A DNA stretch of 5,027 nucleotides from an uncultured Eubacteriales bacterium. GTDB lineage: Bacteria > Bacillota > Clostridia > Lachnospirales > Lachnospiraceae. Where the stretch lies: contig UQZF01000192.1 of NCBI GenBank assembly GCA_900545455.1, forward strand, positions 1 to 5,027, given 5' to 3'. This document shows positions 1 through 5,027 of the stretch, piece by piece. Numbering within the stretch: position 1 is the stretch's first letter; each line of letters opens with the position of its first letter. The notes beneath the pieces are model-generated. The model did no database searches and was not told where the DNA came from. It saw nothing but the letters and a program-made list of their open reading frames with translations. The translations under genes were made by a program, and so were the position numbers.

Positions 1-47
1 GCTTCAAATCATTTTGTCATCATTTATCTTTATTTAAGGAAATCATA

Positions 48-974
48 TTACTCTGCCGTTATAAGACCTACAGCCTTGATAACTGCCTTGCCCTCATCCG
101 ACTTAACGAAGTCGAAGAATGCCTGAACGAGCTCGCTCTGCTCACTTATCTCACCCTTGGTAGCCATTACAAACGGTCTGCAAAGGAAGTATGTACCTGC
201 AACGATGTTATCCGATGTAGGCTCAACCTCATCGAGCTTGAGAGCGTTTACGGAATCGTCAAGTACATCAAGTGAAACATAACCGATAGCCCCCTCTGTT
301 GAGGCAACCTTTGCCATTGCCGCACCTGTTGAATCGCACTCAACTGCATACTTGCAGGCATCCTCAACCTTTAAAATCTCTTCGAATGCTCCTCTTGTAC
401 CTGAACCTGCCTCACGTCCTACTACAACAATCGGTGTATCGCTTCCGCCAACTTCGCTCCAGTTGGTGATTACACCTGTATAAATGTCTGAGAGCTGCTG
501 CTTTGTAAGTCCCTCAACGCTGTTGCTCTTGTCAACGATTACTGCGATTCCATCGATTGCAACGATGTTCTCAACCGCTCCGCCTTCCTTCTCGCTGTCC
601 TTTAAGTTTCTTGAAGCATTGCCGATGTCACAGCTTCCGCCGAGAAGTGACTCAATACCTGCCGATGAACCTGAGTACTCAACTGTCACCGTAACACCGC
701 TGTTAGCCTCCATGAAGGTCTCTGCAAGTGCATCTGCAAGCTTCTGCATTGATGTTGAGCCTGCAAGTGAAATTGTTCCCGAAAGGCTCTTATTGGCGTC
801 AGCCTTACTTGCTGCTTCTGTGGTTGTCTGTGCTGCTGTTGTCGAACCTGTTGTTGAGCCCGCCGTTGTGCTGTCGCTTCCCGCGCTGCTGCTGTTACAG
901 CCTGTCATCATCACGACTGACATTGCGGCGCATGTTGCCATTGCAACAAACTTCTTAAATAAATTCTTTCTCAT
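48..974 (-). CDS. pstS: Phosphate ABC transporter substrate-binding lipoprotein PstS
   Basis: The 308-residue protein is the extracellular phosphate receptor of the high-affinity PstSCAB importer, anchored by lipid to the outer face of the membrane. Residues 1-25 form a lipoprotein signal peptide (basic RKNLFKK start, hydrophobic core) ending in lipobox MTGC with Cys26 as the lipidated residue. A Ser/Thr/Ala-rich linker covers about 27-63. The binding-protein fold follows, with PstS phosphate-site segments: AGSTSM (71-76), YSGSSAGI (100-107), CDIGNASR (115-122) and GREAGSGTRGAF (186-197). Length is normal for the family. The start is supported by AGAGG seven bases upstream of the ATG; the stop is TAA. 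It is preceded by a terminator for the large lipoprotein gene and by TTTAC motifs that may be Pho boxes. The 47 bases after the stop show no terminator and no usable start, so pstC probably begins outside the window. Family assignment is very secure. Confidence 0.96.
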   Translation of the reverse strand: MRKNLFKKFVAMATCAAMSVVMMTGCNSSSAGSDSTTAGSTTGSTTAAQTTTEAASKADANKSLSGTISLAGSTSMQKLADALAETFMEANSGVTVTVEYSGSSAGIESLLGGSCDIGNASRNLKDSEKEGGAVENIVAIDGIAVIVDKSNSVEGLTKQQLSDIYTGVITNWSEVGGSDTPIVVVGREAGSGTRGAFEEILKVEDACKYAVECDSTGAAMAKVASTEGAIGYVSLDVLDDSVNALKLDEVEPTSDNIVAGTYFLCRPFVMATKGEISEQSELVQAFFDFVKSDEGKAVIKAVGLITAE

Positions 975-990
975 TTTTCTGCCTCTTTCT

Positions 991-1002
991 GCCGTCCCCG
1001 GC
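991..1002 (-). promoter_or_regulatory. Small GNRA-loop hairpin in the pstS 5' leader
   Basis: Read on the minus strand, this is GCCG-GGGA-CGGC: a four-base-pair GC stem closed by a GGGA loop, which fits the stable GNRA tetraloop pattern. It lies 17 bases upstream of the pstS start and leaves the AGAGG ribosome binding site free. If the weak promoter proposed just upstream is right, the hairpin would sit at or near the mRNA 5' end, a position where hairpins often protect transcripts. The structure is visible; the role is inferred. Confidence 0.35.
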
Positions 1003-1009
1003 TAAATCT

Positions 1010-1039
1010 CTTATTCTTTTCTTCTTCACTTTTTGTAAA
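1010..1039 (-). promoter_or_regulatory. Weak candidate promoter for pstS
   Basis: On the minus strand TTTACA (1039-1034, five of six matches to TTGACA) is followed after 18 bases by AATAAG (1015-1010, four of six matches to TATAAT). This would start transcription near 1003 and give a leader of about 28 bases. The poor -10 and long spacer would fit an activator-dependent promoter. No better sigma-A-type pair was seen between the preceding terminator and pstS, but the exact elements are uncertain. Confidence 0.3.
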
Positions 1040-1121
1040 CCTCTTTACTTCCCGTTTACAAATAAGAGTTTACTCGGGGCATGTAAAAAAATTAATCAGC
1101 CGGATGTAAAATGAACGTAAA
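1034..1121. promoter_or_regulatory. TTTAC motif cluster upstream of pstS, candidate Pho boxes
   Basis: Seven TTTAC motifs lie in 88 bases: plus strand at 1044-1048, 1055-1059 and 1069-1073; minus strand at 1121-1117, 1110-1106, 1087-1083 and 1039-1035. Two neighbouring pairs are exactly 11 bases apart (1044/1055 and 1121/1110). The PhoP regulators of Gram-positive bacteria bind direct repeats of TT(A/T/C)ACA with about one helical turn between copies, and pstS is the classic PhoP target. The motif and gene context fit; the array is less regular than the one at 3886-3933 and the DNA is AT-rich, so chance matches remain possible. Confidence 0.4.
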
Positions 1122-1151
1122 AAGAGCCGCACCTTTTTCGGTGTGGCTCTT
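1117..1151 (-). terminator. Rho-independent terminator of the large lipoprotein gene
   Basis: Minus-strand RNA has a 12-position stem (1151-1140 with 1133-1122), a six-base GAAAAA loop and a run of five U after the GC-rich core. One stem position is an A-C mismatch on this strand (it would be G-U on the other). It begins seven bases after the lipoprotein stop codon, so it should separate that gene from pstS. The plus-strand direction has no good U run. Confidence 0.82.
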
Positions 1152-1158
1152 ACTTTAC

Positions 1159-3585
1159 TTAAATCTCCATACCCTTATAGATATATGTGCCCGTCTCCCC
1201 GTCATACACATACCTGAAGCGGATGCTTCTCTGCCCGTCACCACCACATTCCATGTAGGTCACGGTGAGTTCTCCGTCCTCCGACAGCTCAGCCGTTGTT
1301 TTCTGCGCCGAGCCGCCCAAAAAATCAAGCGGCATCGAGCCGTCAGGGTTCGGCACTATTTTTACAAAGCTATCTCCATAGTCATCCGCTGTCCCATGGT
1401 CAATTATCTGCTGCTCGATTTCGGCAATGTCATCAACCCACAGCGACATAACGGACTCAACCGCATAGTACGGCGTAATATTCTTCCATTCTGCCAAATC
1501 AAATATGCTCACGGATGAGCACTCGTCGATATGCTTTCCGTTATATGTGCTAAGTATCAGCTCTGGAACGCCGTCCCCCGTGACATCCCTCATGTCGATG
1601 TCCATTCCGCTTAACGTCCCGTCAAGCTCTATCGTCCAGCCCTTGTCAAAAAAATACTTCCGTCCCTGATATTCAAGCTCAGTGCTCACCGAATCTATGC
1701 GCCTTAAAATGACATCCCCGTACTTAAATACGGCGTACCACCTGTCATTTTGCTCATCGTACTCGTACACCAGCTCCTTGCCAAGCTCGGAATCGTCATA
1801 CTCAAGCTTCGTTATATCCGCAAACGTCGGCATATCGGGCGTCCTGTCCTCTCCGAACAGCTCTGCAAAGGTTTTACCCTCAAAATAATACCTCGAATAT
1901 CTGTATATTCCCGTCTTTACATCCGAGTGCTCCGCCATGACCGCCTTTGCCTGCTCCTCAGTGAGCTCATTCGCCTGTCTTTCCTCCGAGTAGTAGTCGC
2001 CGTCCCAGTAGGTATCGCCGTGCACATGAAGGTAGGTCTCACCGAGCATCTCCGTGTCCGTAAAGCCCGCAAATCTCTTATAATAGTACTCGCTTGCCCC
2101 GCCCGAACTGTTCCATGTGCCGTCAGTCTTTATATCCGTGAGCCCTCTGTACGGTATCGCATAGACATACACGCACTCACCATCGGTGTGAAAGATATAG
2201 CTTGGCTCATCATACATCACGACCTCGTTAAGCCCGTCCGCATCAAAATCAACCACGCTGAAGGTGTCCTCGCGCAGTTTTCTTCCCGTCGCGCTGCTCA
2301 CAATATCGTCAATGCTCTTAATTCTTTCTCCGTTAAATATAATCTCACGCCTGCCTGTCAGCGCCTCCTTTATAAGCTCCGGCACCGACTCGATGATTGC
2401 CTCATCCGCCGACAGCGGAATACTGTCAAAGGTCATCGCCCAACTGCCCGGCTTCTGATTCGGATACTTAGTCGTCCACACGAGCTTGTCGGTGACACCG
2501 TCGCCGTCCTCATCCTCCGCACTGAATGAAATCAGCTCATAGGCATCGACATTTAAAAATTCATCGCGCTCAACCTTTTTGCCGTCAAGATACACCTCCA
2601 TCGGTGAGTTTTTGCCGACTATGAGTATTTTTACCTCGACATCCGCCCCCGTATACACCAGGCAAAAATGTCCGTTCTCATACTCAACCGTTCCCGTCAG
2701 GCTGTTTTCATCGGGCTTATGTATCTTTTTTGAGTATTTCAAAAATCCGTTCTCAGCCTTGACATTCCATATATGACAGCCGTTTCCGTCAAACCTCATA
2801 TCAAAGTCACAGCTCCAATATGTGCCGTAGGTAGTCGGGCTGTACACCTGAAGGCTCAGCATCTTATTTTTCACTATGCTCTTAGAAATCTGTCCAAAGC
2901 AGTCCCTTTGCGGGCGAATATAATCAATCTTAAAGTCCTCTCCGTCCGCGCAGATGCCCTCCATGCCGACATCCGCGAAGCTTTCGTTGACCGCCTCTAA
3001 AAGCTCCCCTGCATACTCGGGATAAAAATACGCGCTCGAAATATCCGAGGCATCCTCACAGTAATACGGCGACAAATCCCTGCCGTCCCTCAAATCATAC
3101 ACAAAATAAAGGCTCCGCTCCCTGTCATACACCTCAAGCACGAGCTCGTCCCGTCTGTCCATCGTCAGGTCGACAAGACCTATGCGCATTCCCGCATCGC
3201 TCTCCTTATGCTGTACCGCCCACGGCACCTCGTACACGCTGTCCATGTATTCAATCGCAAGCTTGTTGTCTGTCGTATCGTATACGACGCTCACATCATC
3301 AATCGAGTACACCTCGTCCCAACTGTTGCTGTCCTCGTTGTACCTGTAGTCGGCTCCGTGCGTCACCTTCTCCTCGTCCATGCCGTCAAGAAGTCCGCAG
3401 TAAAGCTCCGCGGTCGGCTTGTCAGGAACCGCGGCTGTTGCTGTTTCCGAGCTCGTGACCTGCTCCGTCTCCGTCTGATTTGCCGGCGGTACGTTTTCTG
3501 CGTCCCCGCCGCCACGGGCGCAGGCGGTAAAAAGAACTGCTGCCGCAAGAGCGAATGCAGATGCGGGTATGTATGTGTGTTTCAT
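1159..3585 (-). CDS. Large predicted lipoprotein with duplicated VCBS-like module
   Basis: Encodes 808 residues. I chose the ATG at 3585 because it follows AGGGAGG with an eight-base spacer and begins a typical lipoprotein signal (MKH, hydrophobic stretch, lipobox FTAC, Cys22); an upstream in-frame ATG at 3663 would add 26 residues encoded by the leader repeat and lacks a signal. A Thr/Glu/Ala-rich linker spans about 25-57. A module at 80-176 recurs at 607-707: both have YxYxExxxxW, an aspartate motif 50-51 residues later (DLTMDRRDEL at 139; DVTGDGVPEL at 667) and then PYY. Other aspartate-rich motifs are DEDGDGVTDKL (358) and DFDADGLNEV (446), the latter followed by DGTWNSSGGAS (488), a pattern I associate with surface lipoproteins of Clostridia. 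These resemble VCBS/FG-GAP calcium-binding turns. No enzyme motif was recognised; function is unknown. Probably anchored outside the cell. Position between a Pho-box-like array and pstS suggests phosphate control. Confidence 0.85.
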   Translation of the reverse strand: MKHTYIPASAFALAAAVLFTACARGGGDAENVPPANQTETEQVTSSETATAAVPDKPTAELYCGLLDGMDEEKVTHGADYRYNEDSNSWDEVYSIDDVSVVYDTTDNKLAIEYMDSVYEVPWAVQHKESDAGMRIGLVDLTMDRRDELVLEVYDRERSLYFVYDLRDGRDLSPYYCEDASDISSAYFYPEYAGELLEAVNESFADVGMEGICADGEDFKIDYIRPQRDCFGQISKSIVKNKMLSLQVYSPTTYGTYWSCDFDMRFDGNGCHIWNVKAENGFLKYSKKIHKPDENSLTGTVEYENGHFCLVYTGADVEVKILIVGKNSPMEVYLDGKKVERDEFLNVDAYELISFSAEDEDGDGVTDKLVWTTKYPNQKPGSWAMTFDSIPLSADEAIIESVPELIKEALTGRREIIFNGERIKSIDDIVSSATGRKLREDTFSVVDFDADGLNEVVMYDEPSYIFHTDGECVYVYAIPYRGLTDIKTDGTWNSSGGASEYYYKRFAGFTDTEMLGETYLHVHGDTYWDGDYYSEERQANELTEEQAKAVMAEHSDVKTGIYRYSRYYFEGKTFAELFGEDRTPDMPTFADITKLEYDDSELGKELVYEYDEQNDRWYAVFKYGDVILRRIDSVSTELEYQGRKYFFDKGWTIELDGTLSGMDIDMRDVTGDGVPELILSTYNGKHIDECSSVSIFDLAEWKNITPYYAVESVMSLWVDDIAEIEQQIIDHGTADDYGDSFVKIVPNPDGSMPLDFLGGSAQKTTAELSEDGELTVTYMECGGDGQRSIRFRYVYDGETGTYIYKGMEI

Positions 3586-3611
3586 GATGTAACCCTCCCT
3601 CATGAGTGTGT

Positions 3612-3833
3612 AAATAACTGCAAAATATTGACACGCATCGGATTCGTCGATCATGACATGCAATTCGTCTTGTAAATGTATAATGAGTTGTGTTTATACA
3701 TGTTCCTCCATTGTACAAGGCTAAGATGTTCTAAAAACTCTGAAAGACATATTTTCAATCATCCATCCTAAATTACCTTAGCATGTCATGACCGACGAAT
3801 CCTTATACCCTCAACTATATTTTGCAATTATCT
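3612..3833 (-). ncRNA. Candidate structured mRNA leader (cis-regulatory RNA) of the lipoprotein gene
   Basis: Read as minus-strand RNA, the block folds on paper as follows. Outer stem: 3833-3817 with 3628-3612, 17 pairs including two G-U. Internal loop: 14 bases on one side, 11 on the other. Inner stem: 3802-3781 with 3661-3640, 22 pairs with one G-U. The 119-base apical part holds a hairpin with CUUGUA/UACAAG (3719-3714 with 3674-3669) enclosing AUGUAUAA/UUAUACAU (3701-3694 with 3683-3676), plus a short GCUAAG/CUUAGC pairing (3782-3777 with 3725-3720). The outer stem ends 11 bases before the AGGGAGG of the lipoprotein gene. All three imperfect positions pair as G-U only in the minus-strand transcript. 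I recognise no known riboswitch or ribozyme class. A decayed miniature inverted-repeat element is the main alternative; no target duplication was seen. Confidence 0.5.
3612..3833. repeat. Long two-part inverted repeat
   Basis: As DNA, 3640-3661 (starting GGATTCGTCG, ending GACATGC) is the reverse complement of 3781-3802 with 21 of 22 positions matching. Further out, 3612-3628 matches the reverse complement of 3817-3833 at 15 of 17 positions, with a perfect TGCAAAATAT core. Unmatched segments of 11 and 14 bases separate the two blocks on each side, and 119 bases separate the inner arms. The repeat is directly visible; whether it acts as RNA structure, protein site or mobile-element end is not shown by the sequence alone. 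Confidence 0.9.
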
Positions 3834-3852
3834 GCTACAATAAATTGTCTTG

Positions 3853-3858
3853 ACTATA
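3853..3858 (-). promoter_or_regulatory. Candidate -10 element of the lipoprotein gene
   Basis: Minus-strand TATAGT (five of six matches to TATAAT) would start transcription near 3846, about 260 bases before the lipoprotein ATG and 13 bases before the outer stem of the predicted leader. The position 17 bases upstream (TTTCGT) is a poor -35, and the phased TTAC array begins 27 bases upstream of this box, a layout expected of an activator-dependent promoter. Other -10-like strings occur nearby (GATAAT at 3833-3828, TATAAG inside the leader), so the choice is tentative. Confidence 0.3.
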
Positions 3859-3885
3859 TGCTATCACACGCTAACACGAAAATAG

Positions 3886-3933
3886 TTACAAATTCCTTAC
3901 ATTTTGTTACATTTGTGTTAAAGTTTGTTACGG
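3886..3933 (+). promoter_or_regulatory. Phased TTAC hexamer array, candidate PhoP/PhoB-type boxes
   Basis: Plus-strand hexamers TTACAA (3886), TTACAT (3897), TTACAT (3907), TTAAAG (3918) and TTACGG (3928) start 11, 10, 11 and 10 bases apart, keeping them on one face of the helix. Three of the five are preceded by G as GTTAC (3885, 3906, 3927), exactly 21 bases apart. OmpR-family regulators of phosphate starvation bind such arrays (Bacillus PhoP: TT(A/T/C)ACA copies with 4-6 base spacers; E. coli and Streptomyces Pho boxes also have 11-base periods). The array lies upstream of the lipoprotein gene, in reverse orientation to it, and pstS is the next gene, which supports a phosphate link. Other regulators of the OmpR family are possible. 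Confidence 0.5.
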
Positions 3934-3940
3934 AATTGTT

Positions 3941-3976
3941 GCGCAAAGAAAAAAGCAGTCATGCGCGACTGCTTTT
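3941..3976 (-). terminator. Rho-independent terminator of the DUF4160 unit
   Basis: A perfect ten-pair inverted repeat (AAAAGCAGTC at 3951-3960, GACTGCTTTT at 3967-3976) with a six-base loop. On the minus strand the stem runs into TTTTTTCTTT, a strong U tract, 25 bases after the DUF4160 stop codon. In the plus direction only four T follow, so it serves mainly the minus-strand unit. Confidence 0.9.
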
Positions 3977-4001
3977 AACCTCAAAAAATATTTACACCTT
4001 A

Positions 4002-4295
4002 TTAACAATAGAACTTAATCTCATCCGTTACAAATGCCTGTTTCCATTTTGCACATATAAGGAAAAACTGAGCTGAGATAAACTCCATTAACTCATTTAA
4101 CTCTTTGTTGGAAATCTTACTGCCATTGCTCGCCAAAATACAGCCACCTGACCTTGTGAGCCATATTTTTGTCGCATTAGGTGTTGGTTTACCCTTGGAT
4201 ACATGAACGTGAATCGGTTCATCATTCTCATTAGACCAAAAATAAACCGTATAACCACTTACCATAAATAATTTAGGCAATTCGGATTCCCCCAT
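4002..4295 (-). CDS. DUF4160 family protein
   Basis: A protein of 97 residues from ATG 4295, or 92 from TTG 4280. The N-terminal half has the DUF4160 hallmark: a beta strand leading into YFWSNENDEPIHVHVSKG (18-35 in the longer form), where the SNE..P.HVHV segment is the family signature, then TKIWL. The C-terminal half (NKELNELMEFISAQ) is a predicted helix, as usual in the family. Biochemical function is not established; such genes often sit in two-gene units with a small partner, which has led to suggestions of toxin-antitoxin-like behaviour. It overlaps the upstream gene by 23 bases (ATG) or 8 (TTG). The ATG has a weak ribosome site, whereas the TTG has GGGGGA seven bases upstream and gives the MPKLF start typical of DUF4160 proteins. 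Coordinates given are for the ATG. In-frame codons back to 4346 read the upstream gene out of frame and are not credible. Followed by a strong terminator. Confidence 0.85.
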   Translation of the reverse strand: MGESELPKLFMVSGYTVYFWSNENDEPIHVHVSKGKPTPNATKIWLTRSGGCILASNGSKISNKELNELMEFISAQFFLICAKWKQAFVTDEIKFYC

Positions 4296-4542
4296 TCTCA
4301 GCATACTTGTATAACAGGTGTGCATTGCTGTGAAGCAGCTCTTCAAACATAGCTATCTCATCATCCGAATATCCTTCGCGCTCCGTCCATTTATAGTCCG
4401 GAAGTTCACATCTTGCAGAATCAAATCCATTTTCCGTGGGGCGTTCAAAATTTACAATCACCTTTTTCTGACCGTCCTTCTCGATTATCTGTGAATGGAC
4501 TATCTCTGTCTCATCCGCCAGTGTCATATACGGATACATCAT
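4273..4542 (-). CDS. Small acidic protein, partner of DUF4160
   Basis: Encodes 89 residues (88 from the second ATG at 4539). Both ATGs follow AGGTG, with spacers of five and eight bases; the second spacing is slightly better. The sequence begins MYPYMTLADETEIVHS, then has a charged beta-rich part (DGQKKVIVNFERP), the segment SARCELPDYKW, and a C-terminal helix (DDEIAMFEELLHSNAHLLYKYAE). There is no signal peptide or membrane segment, so it should be cytoplasmic. I do not recognise a named domain with confidence; from memory, similar short proteins are found just upstream of DUF4160 genes in Firmicutes, which agrees with the overlapping arrangement here. It is the first gene behind a good promoter, so it should be made from the same mRNA as DUF4160, probably with translational coupling. 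An antitoxin-like or regulatory role is only a guess. Confidence 0.8.
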   Translation of the reverse strand: MMYPYMTLADETEIVHSQIIEKDGQKKVIVNFERPTENGFDSARCELPDYKWTEREGYSDDEIAMFEELLHSNAHLLYKYAENGGIRIA

Positions 4543-4592
4543 ACTCTCACCTCTCTATATGCCAAGTTTAAGTGCCTTTTTATTTTAAACAT

Positions 4593-4621
4593 ATTATAAC
4601 ATTGTTAAAAAACATTGTCAT
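4593..4621 (-). promoter_or_regulatory. Sigma-A-type promoter of the DUF4160 unit
   Basis: Minus-strand ATGACA (4621-4616, five of six matches to TTGACA) and a perfect TATAAT (4598-4593) are separated by 17 bases, the ideal spacing. Transcription would start near 4586, giving a leader of about 45 bases before the 89-codon gene. It lies between trpA and the unit, so the pair can be expressed independently of the trp genes. No terminator was seen after trpA, so read-through is also possible. Confidence 0.8.
4598..4618. repeat. 8-bp direct repeat over the DUF4160-unit promoter, possible operator
   Basis: AACATTGT occurs at 4598-4605 and 4611-4618, 13 bases apart. The first copy extends to AACATTGTT, a 4+1+4 palindrome; the second (AACATTGTC) has one mismatch in that palindrome. 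The copies fill most of the spacer and overlap the -35 box, where a bound protein would block RNA polymerase. Repeat and position are visible; operator function is inferred. Confidence 0.4.
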
Positions 4622-4656
4622 GTATTTATGGTAATAAAATTTCACTTTCTCCCTGC

Positions 4657-5027
4657 CTATATTCCTCCCGCGCACGCCTCCTTCATCCTCTTTACATACT
4701 CCCCGACATACTTCGGTGCTTCCTTGCCGTGCTCGGCGACGAGCTTCACAATCGCGCTTCCGACGATGACACCGTCGGATACGGCAGACATCTGAGCCGC
4801 CTGCTCGGGAGTCGATATACCAAAGCCCACGGCACATGGTACATCCGTGTTCTCCTTGATCATTTTCACAATCTCGCCGATGTTGGTCGTAATCTTAGAG
4901 CGCACGCCCGTAACGCCGAGTGATGACACGAGGTATATGAAGCCGTCCGCCTCGCGCGCAATCATAGCCGCACGCTCGTGGGAGGTCGGCGCTATGAGCG
5001 AGATAAGGTCGACATCATATTTTTTAC
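4657..5027 (-). CDS. trpA: Tryptophan synthase alpha chain, C-terminal part (cut by window edge)
   Basis: The last 122 codons plus a split codon of TrpA, which cleaves indole-3-glycerol phosphate to indole and glyceraldehyde-3-phosphate in the alpha2-beta2 TrpAB complex, in the cytoplasm. The frame is open to the window edge, where it reads KKYDVDLISLIAPTSHERAA, so the gene starts outside the window and the ATG at 4965 is internal. Visible TIM-barrel landmarks are the active-site loop with YLVSSLGVTG (loop 6, with the conserved threonine), VGFGIS, and GVIVGSAIV, the last two carrying phosphate-binding residues. The catalytic Glu and Asp known for the family lie upstream of the part seen. About 123 of the usual 255-270 residues are present, with no frameshift. 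trpA is usually the last trp gene, which fits the separate promoter that follows. The stop is TAG. Confidence 0.97.
   Translation of the reverse strand, partial: KKYDVDLISLIAPTSHERAAMIAREADGFIYLVSSLGVTGVRSKITTNIGEIVKMIKENTDVPCAVGFGISTPEQAAQMSAVSDGVIVGSAIVKLVAEHGKEAPKYVGEYVKRMKEACAGGI

Noticed and set aside
1..47. Start of pstC
   Set aside because: Each ATG read on the minus strand in this stretch meets a stop within a few codons, so any pstC start lies outside the window.
484..1005. Plus-strand 173-codon open frame opposite pstS
   Set aside because: Its Ser/Ala/Leu/Val-rich sequence simply mirrors the codons of pstS on the other strand; pstS is certain.
1750..2529. Plus-strand 259-codon open frame
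   Set aside because: Antisense to the well-supported lipoprotein gene, no recognisable domain, Arg/Leu-rich composition typical of a reverse-strand shadow.
3628..3656. Plus-strand TTGACA at 3628-3633 as a promoter
   Set aside because: No -10 element follows at 16-18 bases (TCATGA at 3651-3656), and no plus-strand gene lies downstream.
3586..3663. In-frame extension of the large lipoprotein to an ATG at 3663 (26 extra residues)
   Set aside because: It would bury the lipoprotein signal, has no ribosome binding site, and is encoded by one arm of the inverted repeat. The ATG at 3585 has AGGGAGG at ideal distance.
3662..3780. Intrinsic terminator or hammerhead-type ribozyme within the leader
   Set aside because: The U-rich stretch (minus GAGTTTTTAG) follows only a three-pair stem, and the GGATGATTGAAAA stretch lacks the conserved hammerhead core.
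3822..4076. Plus-strand 84-codon open frame
   Set aside because: It runs through the phased repeats, the terminator hairpin and the end of the DUF4160 gene, lacks a ribosome site, and its composition follows the AT-rich spacer.
4543..4656. Terminator after trpA
   Set aside because: No hairpin with a GC-rich stem and U tract was found in the 114 bases after the trpA stop; only the promoter and its repeats are visible.

Overview
The window looks like chromosomal DNA of a Gram-positive anaerobe of the Clostridia, most likely Lachnospiraceae. The evidence is protein style: a PstS lipoprotein with a Ser/Thr-rich linker, a TrpA tail of the Firmicutes type, a very large lipoprotein with VCBS-like aspartate motifs, strong AGGAGG-type ribosome binding sites, and AT-rich spacers around moderately GC-rich genes. 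No taxonomic search was possible. All five supported genes lie on the minus strand, so the natural reading direction is from high to low coordinates.

From the right edge: the 3' part of trpA (tryptophan synthase alpha chain, cut by the window end) is followed by a clear sigma-A-type promoter (ATGACA-N17-TATAAT) overlapped by an 8-bp direct repeat. This promoter serves a two-gene unit: an 89-codon small acidic protein of unrecognised family, and an overlapping DUF4160 protein. A strong rho-independent terminator (3941-3976) closes the unit.

The 3586-3940 interval has no convincing gene but is the most unusual part of the window. It holds (i) five TTAC-type hexamers at 11, 10, 11 and 10 bp intervals, an arrangement like the PhoP/PhoB response-regulator boxes of phosphate-regulated genes; (ii) a weak -10-like element with no -35; and (iii) a 222-bp block whose ends form a long two-part inverted repeat (17 bp, then 22 bp). 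Every non-Watson-Crick position in these stems is a G-U pair in minus-strand RNA. This suggests a large structured mRNA leader ending 11 nt before the ribosome binding site of the next gene.

That gene (1159-3585) encodes an 808-residue predicted lipoprotein with an internally duplicated module and several aspartate-rich VCBS/FG-GAP-like motifs. It ends in a hairpin terminator. The last gene is pstS (48-974), the phosphate-binding lipoprotein of the Pst ABC transporter, whose upstream region has its own cluster of TTTAC motifs. The rest of the pst operon would lie beyond the left edge.

Working hypothesis (inference): the large lipoprotein belongs to the phosphate-starvation response together with pstS, with an added layer of control by a long folded leader. 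The trpA tail and the DUF4160 unit appear unrelated to it.
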